Positions 52,201 through 58,466 of a DNA stretch of 64,000 nucleotides are shown here, one piece after another; position 1 is the first letter of the stretch, and each line of letters begins with the position of its first letter. Where the stretch lies: positions 930,001 to 994,000 of the forward strand of contig JADKAM010000001.1 of assembly GCA_016715365.1 (NCBI GenBank). The letters run 5' to 3'. The DNA comes from Chitinophagaceae bacterium. Lineage in GTDB: Bacteria > Bacteroidota > Bacteroidia > Chitinophagales > Chitinophagaceae. A program made the translations under genes and the position numbers. The notes under the pieces are model-generated. The model saw only the letters and a list, made by a program, of their open reading frames with translations. It had not been told where the DNA came from and did not search any database.

Positions 52201-52429
52201 AAATGTAACATTCGGTTATAATTTCCCGGTTGAAGGGTTAAAGAAAGTGAAAATAACCAATATCAGATTCTATGTTAGTGGTCAAAACCTGTTTATTTTC
52301 ACCAAGTATCCTGGTCCTGATCCTGAAGTATCATCAAATGGAAACGGATCTGCAACCGGTCAGGGAGTAGACAGAAATACACTCGCAAACGGACGTACTA
52401 TGTCTGTTGGTTTAAACATTGGTTTCTGA
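49241..52429 (+). CDS. SusC/RagA-type TonB-dependent outer-membrane receptor
   Basis: This 1062-residue protein is the nutrient channel of a SusCD pair. After the signal peptide (ends near HAAAQ) comes a carboxypeptidase-regulatory-like domain (ITGKVTDEKGAPIEGVSV). It is followed by the SusC-specific block LEEVVVVGYGTKK, the plug (IRGINSLSLSSSPLIVVDG; DAAATAIYGSRAANGVV) and a ~800-residue barrel ending in an aromatic-rich strand and terminal Phe. It partners with the SusD-type lipoprotein 35 bases downstream. No glycoside hydrolase or regulator is nearby, so the imported substrate is unknown; peptides and glycans are both possible. Confidence 0.96.
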   Translation: MQMRKLTLLLSAVFVFVLHAAAQNRTITGKVTDEKGAPIEGVSVTSPNGKQGTQTEKDGTYSITLPTNVKNLNFTYVNFVAQTKSIGNNLTINIELRSVDSRLEEVVVVGYGTKKIKEVTGSLTNIKGTVIAEKPVQSFEQALAGRSSGVQITVPSGVLNAPPVFRIRGINSLSLSSSPLIVVDGTPVTTGDLAGSNAAGNALASINPADIESMDIAKDAAATAIYGSRAANGVVFITTKRGRAGRTKINYNVSMGFTTPYGIPEVLNAQQYTDYKNYVASTTLGVNTTNPAGAGYVKYNLTPGPDGNPINTNWGNVIYRQGFNQDHNLNISGGSDNTTYYFSAGYTNQEGILRNNDFVRKNILMNVDSRVSKYLSFGGKISYSNELNRVASATGSLGDAFATGGYGRLALVNAPSISPYNNDGSYNISTAGNFIGQQGNQLSTGQVGFSNPVYLFDKNRSNSETNHIQSNINVQVKPFSWLTFKSLYGIDYIFVDNDIFRDARHGDGVTNNGDAFASLSKFKRWTFSNTLQIDKTFKDKHSFSVLGGLEQDRRKTNQFGLTRRVVTDPVYNVIQGGFTTDVNTNLGLGENYLQSAFGRFNYDYKKKYFISANLRSDQYSAIPGQKETFYGFSGGWQVDQEKFWGSSIRKVISSLKLKGSYGKVGNTGGIGDFDTYSTFSSGVYGGNATLAFSNAGNPNLKWETSKQLNIGATIGFLKDRMNLELNYYKNDITNLILRVPQAPSTGVPNSVLQNVGTMYNKGFELTLSGMVVNTKNFTWTTNFNYTNNQNEVTALAPGLTEILTGTGGLETVNRSAVGFPAGMLWVVRSGGADPATGRRILYNKTGNAILYRFGTLPAGEFTWQNTDGSRYNTQAGAANSVNQAADAVMYANTNPRAIGGFSNNFRYKNFDLDVLFTYQAGFSVYYGTNAGMFDQRFWNNSVDVLNGWRKFGDVTDIPKPVYGDNVSNGSGLPISFNVFKGDFIKLKNVTFGYNFPVEGLKKVKITNIRFYVSGQNLFIFTKYPGPDPEVSSNGNGSATGQGVDRNTLANGRTMSVGLNIGF

Positions 52430-52464
52430 TAAACAGTAATTCATAAATTAAAAAATTGTTCAGA

Positions 52465-53931
52465 ATGAAAAAACAAATTAAATATATACTGGCCATTTGT
52501 CTGGTTTTAATTACGGGTATTTCCTGTAAAAAGGAATATCTTGTTTCGGTTCCACTTACCAGCGTAAGTGATGCAACAGCTTTTGATACTCCGGAACGTA
52601 TTTTGGGAAATGTACGTAGTTTGTATTCCAATACAAAAGCCGGTACTTTTTATGCAGGCCGCTATATAGTATATGGTGATATACGCGGCGAAGATTTTTT
52701 AAATGAAACAGGCAACCTGGTTACCGGGGCAGATGTATGGAGTTTAAACCCTACAGGAACCTCAACCAACTCTGTAATAAATCTTTGGGCACAGGCATAT
52801 TTTACCATCAACCTTTGCAACATAACTATTGAAGGCGTTACTGCTAAAGGCCCAACAGTGGTTGGTGCTACATTAAGCAACAATTACCTGGGCGAAGCAA
52901 GGCTGATCAGGGCATTGTGTTATTACAGCCTATTGCAATTTTATGCAAGGCCTTATGCAGATGGAGCAGGAAGTAAACCAGGTTTGCCATTACGCTTAAC
53001 AGCAATCAAAGGCCCGGGATCATCAGACATGGCCAGAAGTACTGTTGCTCAGGTATATGCACAAATTATCAGCGACCTTAATTTTGCAGAAGCTAACCTG
53101 CCGGCAACCAATGCCAGTGCCGAGCTAAACACAACCCGTGCACACAAGAACACTGCCATTGCTTTAAAAACAAGGGTATTTTTATCCATGGGTGACTATC
53201 CTAACGTAATAACTGAAGCAACCAAACTTGTTCCGCAGGCTACTGCACCTTTCAGTGCAACTTCTGGTGTACTTCATGCTTTGCAGCCCAATATTGCTAC
53301 GGTATTTTCAACCTACAATACAACTGAATCTATTCTTTCTTTTCCTATGACCGCAGCATCAGGTGATAACCCCGGTACACAAAATCCACTTGGCTTTTAT
53401 TTCCTGCGTAATGCTACTAACCCGGGTTCGGCAGAGTATTCTTTAAATCCTTCAGGTATTATAGGTGATGCAGGATGGGGTGCGGCAGATGTTAGAAAAA
53501 CCAGTCTTATTTTCACTAATGTAACTAACAGCAAAAAATTTGTAAATAAGTATACACTTCCTTCGCCATTCCTGGATTATCCTCCGGTTATCCGTTATTC
53601 AGAAGTATTGCTGAACCTTGCAGAAGCATTGGCAAGAACCAATACAACTGTAAATGCAAAAGCATTGGCACTGGTAAATGCCGTTCGCCAACGTTCCGAT
53701 GCAAGTGTAACTATTACTGCTGCAACCCAGGCAGCTTTAATAAACGCCATCATGCTGGAAAGAAGAATTGAGTTCCTGGGTGAAGGCCTTCGTAATAATG
53801 ATTTGATGCGTTTATTGCAAACCATACCTGCCAAAGGATCGGTACCTGCAAAAGCACCAACAGACCAGGGTTATATCTGGCCTATTTCAGCAAATGAAAT
53901 GTCGCTGAATAAATTAATGACTGATAACTAA
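52465..53931 (+). CDS. SusD/RagB-type substrate-binding lipoprotein
   Basis: The 488-residue reading starts at ATG 52465. The signal peptide has lipobox GISC (about residue 20), placing it on the outer membrane. SusD features are the TPR-like helices (NNYLGEARLIRALCYYSLLQF) and C-terminal block IMLERRIEFLGEGLRNNDLMRL. It covers and binds substrate for the SusC channel upstream. It is followed by a very strong hairpin terminator shared with the convergent TlpA-type gene. Confidence 0.95.
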   Translation: MKKQIKYILAICLVLITGISCKKEYLVSVPLTSVSDATAFDTPERILGNVRSLYSNTKAGTFYAGRYIVYGDIRGEDFLNETGNLVTGADVWSLNPTGTSTNSVINLWAQAYFTINLCNITIEGVTAKGPTVVGATLSNNYLGEARLIRALCYYSLLQFYARPYADGAGSKPGLPLRLTAIKGPGSSDMARSTVAQVYAQIISDLNFAEANLPATNASAELNTTRAHKNTAIALKTRVFLSMGDYPNVITEATKLVPQATAPFSATSGVLHALQPNIATVFSTYNTTESILSFPMTAASGDNPGTQNPLGFYFLRNATNPGSAEYSLNPSGIIGDAGWGAADVRKTSLIFTNVTNSKKFVNKYTLPSPFLDYPPVIRYSEVLLNLAEALARTNTTVNAKALALVNAVRQRSDASVTITAATQAALINAIMLERRIEFLGEGLRNNDLMRLLQTIPAKGSVPAKAPTDQGYIWPISANEMSLNKLMTDN

Positions 53932-53944
53932 CGGTATTAAGAAT

Positions 53945-53998
53945 TTATTATACTAAAAACTCCCCCGAATTTTTTCGGGGGAGTTTTTAGTATAATAA
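53945..53998. terminator. Bidirectional terminator with a 24-base perfect stem
   Basis: Arms 53945-53968 and 53975-53998 are exact reverse complements (core aaaaactcccccga) around a 6-base loop. Inner A/T runs serve both strands. It lies between the convergent SusD-type (stop 53931) and TlpA-type (stop 54014) genes. Confidence 0.93.
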
Positions 53999-54013
53999 AA
54001 ATAAGAGTGATGT

Positions 54014-55156
54014 TTATTTCAAAACTTCAGCCAGTTTTTTCTGCAGAGCACTTTCCCTCAGATCCGTTGCAATAATTTTCCCCTGTGGGTCAATCAAAAC
54101 ATTATAAGGAATTCCATCAATGCCATATAAAGATGTTGCTGCACTGCTCCATTTTTTCAAATCGCTTATATGCTGCCAGTTTAATTTATCTTCTTTTATG
54201 GCATTTATCCAGGCCTGTTTATTTTCATCAAGCGAAACACCCAGCACGGTAAAGTTTTTATCTTTAAACTGGTTGAAAGCAGCAACTACATTTGGATTTT
54301 CTTCCCGGCAGGGGCCACACCAACTGGCCCAGAAATCTATCAGCACATATTTACCACGCAACTGGCTTAACGAAAAAGATTTGTCGTTAACATCATTCAT
54401 CGTAAGTTCAGGAGCTATAACACCAACAGCTGGCTTAGAAACCGGCGGGGTTTGTGTCTGCGGTGCGGCGGCCTGCGATTTTACATAAACCAGTGCATCA
54501 GCAATACCCTTGTGTTTTGGAAAGCGCTTGACCAGTTTGGCTAATGGGTCTGCAAATTCACTGATATCAATCGGTGCCATGGTAGCTGCAAATAAAGACA
54601 GAACCGGGTTTTTTGCAGTATCTGCATATGCAAAACTGAATCTGGTGAAATTATCTTTTAACGAAGTAAATTCATTAAAAGTGGCGATAAAAATACTATC
54701 ATCTTCTTTTACGCTGGCTTTTGAAAACTCGGTAAGTAACCTGTTTTTATTTGCCATAAGTAAACCTACACTATCTGCGTGCTGAATAAGCTTTTTTAAA
54801 GCAATGTTTGCAGGGCTGCTGAAAGAACCGTTCAAAGGCTCCTGGCTTACAGCCATTCCGGTAAAATGTATGTTGCTTTCTTCATTTATAAAAATGGCAC
54901 CTGCTCCATCTTCCATACGAATGCGGAACAAACCTTCTTCCGGCGCAATGGCAGAAAGAGAAAATTTCCCGCCTTTTATTTCTGCCGTATCAAGCACTTC
55001 GGGTTGTTTTGAACTGAAGTATAATTCTTCCAGGTAGATCTTCTGATCGGGAGCAGCTTTTATTTCACCGGTAACGGTAAAGGAACCTTTATCGGCTTTA
55101 TCATTACAGGAGAATAAAAAAGCAGCTATAGCGGCTGCGGCAAATAATTTTTTCAT
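54014..55156 (-). CDS. TlpA-type thiol-disulfide oxidoreductase lipoprotein with DUF4369
   Basis: This 380-residue protein has lipobox FLFSC (Cys about 17). The N-terminal part is a DUF4369-type beta domain (TVTGEIKAAPDQKIYLEELY). The C-terminal thioredoxin-like domain (about residue 250 on) carries the redox motif ASWCGPCREEN. It is predicted to reduce or exchange disulfides in the periplasm. Its start codon directly abuts the gatB stop, so it is translated from the gatB transcript, a combination with no obvious metabolic link. Confidence 0.9.
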   Translation of the reverse strand: MKKLFAAAAIAAFLFSCNDKADKGSFTVTGEIKAAPDQKIYLEELYFSSKQPEVLDTAEIKGGKFSLSAIAPEEGLFRIRMEDGAGAIFINEESNIHFTGMAVSQEPLNGSFSSPANIALKKLIQHADSVGLLMANKNRLLTEFSKASVKEDDSIFIATFNEFTSLKDNFTRFSFAYADTAKNPVLSLFAATMAPIDISEFADPLAKLVKRFPKHKGIADALVYVKSQAAAPQTQTPPVSKPAVGVIAPELTMNDVNDKSFSLSQLRGKYVLIDFWASWCGPCREENPNVVAAFNQFKDKNFTVLGVSLDENKQAWINAIKEDKLNWQHISDLKKWSSAATSLYGIDGIPYNVLIDPQGKIIATDLRESALQKKLAEVLK

Positions 55157-56608
55157 TTATTGGTTGTTTAATTTTTTTTCTAAGATCTCATTTACCAGCT
55201 GCATATCAGCCTTACCCTTGCTGCGTTTTTTTACTTCGCCGGCAAATAAGCCAATCAGGCCTTTTTTACCAGACTGGTACTGCTTCACTTTATCGGGCAT
55301 GGCTGCAATGGCTTCATCAACCCATTGTTCAATAGAACTGCTGTCACTTTCCTGCAGTACGTTTAGTTCTGTTGCAAGCTGCAATGGTTCTTTTTCAGGC
55401 TGCAATAATAGGGCCGCTAATACTTTGGATGAAGCAATACCAAAATTAAGTTTACCGGTTTCTACCAGGCTTATCAATGCCGCCAGTTTCCCGGCTGGCA
55501 AAGTAAAAGTTTCATAAGTAATATTGCTGTCGTTTAAATGACTTTTAACCGGGCCCAGCATCCAGTTGGCAACAGCCTTGTAATGATCAGTATGTTTTAT
55601 TACTGCTTCAAAATAAGCAGCCTGCGCTTTATCATCACAAAGCACGGCAGCATCGTAATCAGAAAGTTTAAACTCAGTTATATACCGTTGCTTTAAAGCA
55701 CCGGGCAATACCGGCAGTTCGTTTTTTATCTGTACCAGGTAATCATCTGTGATGTGAAAAGGAGAGAGGTCAGGCTCGGGAAAATAGCGGTAATCATCTG
55801 CATCTTCTTTGGAACGTAAAGAAAACGTACTGTTATTATCTGCATTATAACTCCTGGTTTCCTGTATAATGGTTTGCTTGCTTTCAACCAGGCCAATCAA
55901 ACGCTCCACTTCCACATCAATCGCTCTTTTTACATTGCGTATGCTGTTGAGATTTTTTACTTCAACCCGGGTGCCGAGTTTTGTTTCGCCTTTCAGGCGG
56001 ATGGAAATGTTTGCATCGCAACGCATACTGCCTTCTTCCATATTGCCATCGCAAATGCCCAGCCAGGTAACCAGTTTGCGTAATTCGGTAATGTAGGCAA
56101 ATGCTTCATCACTGCTGTGCATATCGGGTTCGCTTACAATTTCAAGCAGCGGTACACCGGCACGGTTCAGATCAATGGCGGTGTAATTTTCATCTATATC
56201 ATGCAGGCTTTTGCCGGCATCTTCTTCTATATGAATACGGTTAAGGCGGATATTTCTTTCAGCATCTGCAACCCTTATCGGTACAAATCCATTTTTACAA
56301 ATGGGCGTTGTGTGTTGCGAAACCTGGTACCCTTTTGGCAGATCGGGATAAAAATAATTTTTACGGGCAAAGTAATTGTGCTGCTCAATGTCGCAGTGCA
56401 ATGCAAGCCCCAGTTTAATGGCATACTCAATAGCCTTCACATTCATTTTGGGTAATGTGCCGGGGTGCGCCAGTGTAATGGGACTGATATGCGTATTGGG
56501 ATTGGTACTAAAGGCAGCGCTATCGCCACAGAATAATTTGCTTTGGGTAAGCAACTGGGTATGTACTTCCAACCCAATTACTACCTGGTATTTTTCATTT
56601 GCTTTCAC
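55157..56608 (-). CDS. gatB: Asp/Glu-tRNA amidotransferase subunit B
   Basis: GatB activates and amidates Glu-tRNA(Gln) or Asp-tRNA(Asn) together with GatA and GatC. The reading from GTG 56608 (VKANEKYQVVIGLEVHTQL) gives 483 residues, normal for GatB. The open frame upstream to 56692 is encoded by a phrase repeat and looks non-coding. Blocks YFARKNYFYPDLPKGYQ, IHIEEDAGKSLHD, NRAGVPLLEIVSEPD and DYRYFPEPDLSP are intact, as is the C-terminal YqeY-like tail. gatA and gatC are not nearby. It is co-transcribed with the TlpA-type gene. Confidence 0.93.
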   Translation of the reverse strand: MKANEKYQVVIGLEVHTQLLTQSKLFCGDSAAFSTNPNTHISPITLAHPGTLPKMNVKAIEYAIKLGLALHCDIEQHNYFARKNYFYPDLPKGYQVSQHTTPICKNGFVPIRVADAERNIRLNRIHIEEDAGKSLHDIDENYTAIDLNRAGVPLLEIVSEPDMHSSDEAFAYITELRKLVTWLGICDGNMEEGSMRCDANISIRLKGETKLGTRVEVKNLNSIRNVKRAIDVEVERLIGLVESKQTIIQETRSYNADNNSTFSLRSKEDADDYRYFPEPDLSPFHITDDYLVQIKNELPVLPGALKQRYITEFKLSDYDAAVLCDDKAQAAYFEAVIKHTDHYKAVANWMLGPVKSHLNDSNITYETFTLPAGKLAALISLVETGKLNFGIASSKVLAALLLQPEKEPLQLATELNVLQESDSSSIEQWVDEAIAAMPDKVKQYQSGKKGLIGLFAGEVKKRSKGKADMQLVNEILEKKLNNQ

Positions 56609-56624
56609 GGCGGCAAAGGTAAGG

Positions 56625-56680
56625 TGCAGTGGGCAGTTGGCAATGAGCAGTGTGCAGTTTGACACATGCTGTTGGCAGTT
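56625..56680. repeat. 'gcagt(t)ggca' phrase repeat upstream of gatB
   Basis: Near-copies of gcagtgggcagttggca and gagcagtgtgcagttt stand in tandem just upstream of the gatB start. If translated they would give an implausible Cys-rich N-terminus. The repeat extends the apparent gatB frame without being part of the enzyme. Confidence 0.6.
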
Positions 56681-56699
56681 TAAAATTGGCACAAAAAAA

Positions 56700-56722
56700 G
56701 CGTCCTGAAATTTTCAGGACGC
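56700..56722 (-). terminator. Terminator of the PDZ-protein gene
   Basis: An 11-base stem (gcgtcctgaaa with tttcaggacgc) and 1-base loop is followed on the minus strand by a run of T. It lies 22 bases past the stop at 56744. Confidence 0.9.
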
Positions 56723-56743
56723 CTGCTCATGCTATTTCATGGC

Positions 56744-57820
56744 TTATAAATTAGCAGTCTTCAGTTTTTTAGGGATCTTAATATCAAAACTCATGGCATT
56801 GCCATTGCGGGCAGCTTTAATATTGTAGGCAGATTTTTCCATGTTATCGTGCAAAGCATCACGTACTTCATCTGTATTTGAAACTTTTTTACCACCTATT
56901 TCTGTAACCACATCATCTTTTTTTAACCCTGCTTTTTCGGCCGGAGAATCTTTATCTACATCCAGCACTTTCACACCATTTCCTTCTTCTGTATCCTGTA
57001 TTTTTAAACCCAGCTTTTGCTGGCGTGGATAGGTGTCAAATTTAAAATCATAATTATTTTCCGAACCGGGTGACCATACCCTTGGAGTCATATCACCGAA
57101 TTCAATGCCTGGTACTGTTTGTATACGTGGCATACTGAAAGATCTCGCCATACCATCGGGGCTATTGAAAGAAAATGCCATAGCACCGGCTTTACGGTCG
57201 CCCAAACTTGCTTTGGCAGATTGCTCTTTACCATCACGCATATAATAAACGGTTACTTCATCTTTAGGCTTAAACGAGGTTACCACATCTGATAATGATT
57301 CAGGATTGTTAACTTTTTTATCGTTGATCTTTGTAATTACATCACCGGTTTTCAGTCCTGCTTTATCTGCAGCACTTTCTTTGGTTACATTGGTAATTTC
57401 TGCACCTTTCGATTTTGTTTCCTCATTACCATCATTAGCAGCTTTGGTAGTTACTCCTAAAAAAGCGGCTGACTTTCCTTCGTCATCACTGCTCCAGCTA
57501 AATCCTTCAATATCGTCTGGTGTCGTTCTAAACCTGGTACCACCTTTTCCATCTCTGATGATGATATTTCTTCTGTTAACAGTGACTTCATCATCTTTAA
57601 ATTCAGATAAAGGCTTACCGTTAATGGTAATGGCATCTCCTTTAATTTCTACGGTTATTTTGGTGTCTTTTTCACCTTTTTTGCGGATGATGATCTCCTG
57701 GGTCTCTTTTTTATCTTTTTCTCCCTTTACTCCTTTATCGCCTTTATCATCCTGGGCGGTAAGGGTGGTTGTAAAAGCTGCAAAGCAAATGGCAGCTGCT
57801 GTAAACACAATTTTTTTCAT
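56744..57820 (-). CDS. Secreted protein with two PDZ domains
   Basis: This 358-residue protein starts at ATG 57820 (MKKIVFTAAAICFAAFTTTL, signal peptide), with upstream frame to 58009 rejected. A charged Lys/Glu/Asp linker comes first. Two PDZ domains follow (AAFLGVTTKAANDGNEETKS with KESAADKAGLKTGDVITKI; DSPAEKAGLKKDDVVTEIGG). No protease triad is present, so it is not an HtrA. It probably binds partner C-termini in the periplasm; partners unknown. Confidence 0.85.
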   Translation of the reverse strand: MKKIVFTAAAICFAAFTTTLTAQDDKGDKGVKGEKDKKETQEIIIRKKGEKDTKITVEIKGDAITINGKPLSEFKDDEVTVNRRNIIIRDGKGGTRFRTTPDDIEGFSWSSDDEGKSAAFLGVTTKAANDGNEETKSKGAEITNVTKESAADKAGLKTGDVITKINDKKVNNPESLSDVVTSFKPKDEVTVYYMRDGKEQSAKASLGDRKAGAMAFSFNSPDGMARSFSMPRIQTVPGIEFGDMTPRVWSPGSENNYDFKFDTYPRQQKLGLKIQDTEEGNGVKVLDVDKDSPAEKAGLKKDDVVTEIGGKKVSNTDEVRDALHDNMEKSAYNIKAARNGNAMSFDIKIPKKLKTANL

Positions 57821-57941
57821 GACTTGATATTTTATGTACGAAATGTTTAGTAGAACAAAACTAAGGACTTTTTCTGTATTACGAAATATTTCGCAGATTA
57901 TTTTCGTTGCTTTAACATTTTTTAAACACGAATTAAACAAA

Positions 57942-58457
57942 TTACACGAAGTTGGGATTCGATTTGGTGTAGGTTCTAACCGGGCAATCATCAACAATGC
58001 CTTCGCCAATAAAATTCATCCCAATTTTTTCCAGCACTTTTATGGAGGCAATGTTCTCTATATGCGCCCTGCCGGTGATAAGCTTTAAATTGAGATTTGT
58101 AAAGCCATGCTCCAGGCTATGTTGGGCAGCTTCGGTAGCAAAACCGTTACCCCATGCATTTTGCATGAGCCGGTAACCCAGGTCAATCTCATCAAGTTCG
58201 GGCCGGTATTTTAAACCGCACCAGCCAATAAAATCCATTCCATCTTTGGTATGTATGGCCCAGCGGCCCAGGTTGTTTTTGTATTGGGGTAAGATGATAT
58301 CCTGCAGGACATTTTCAGCCTGCTCCAAAGTTTTTAATGTTGGCTCATGTACATACTTTACAATTTCCGGATCGCTGTTTAGTGATAAGATCAATGGTGC
58401 ATCTGCTTCGGTGAATTGGCGAAGGATGAGGTTGGGTGTTTCAAAAATGATATGCAT
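57942..58457 (-). CDS. GNAT acetyltransferase, RimJ/RimL type
   Basis: This 171-residue N-acetyltransferase has the RimJ/RimL layout: LILRQFTEADAPLILSLN at the start, FIGWCGLKYRPELDEIDLGY in the middle, and the acetyl-CoA segment AWGNGFATEAAQHSLEHGF, followed by NIASIKVLEKIGMNF. The substrate is not readable; ribosomal protein or other amine acceptors are usual in this branch. Nine bases separate it from the alaS stop upstream, so it is probably read from the alaS transcript. Confidence 0.9.
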   Translation of the reverse strand: MHIIFETPNLILRQFTEADAPLILSLNSDPEIVKYVHEPTLKTLEQAENVLQDIILPQYKNNLGRWAIHTKDGMDFIGWCGLKYRPELDEIDLGYRLMQNAWGNGFATEAAQHSLEHGFTNLNLKLITGRAHIENIASIKVLEKIGMNFIGEGIVDDCPVRTYTKSNPNFV

Positions 58458-58466
58458 CGAAATAGA

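Noticed and set aside
56609..56692. Possible N-terminal extension of gatB
   Set aside because: Encoded by a tandem phrase repeat, Cys-rich and unlike any GatB; GTG at 56608 is preferred.
57306..57827. 173-residue plus-strand frame with signal-like hydrophobic stretches
   Set aside because: Antisense to the PDZ-protein gene; the hydrophobic runs are the reverse of Lys/Asp-rich codons.
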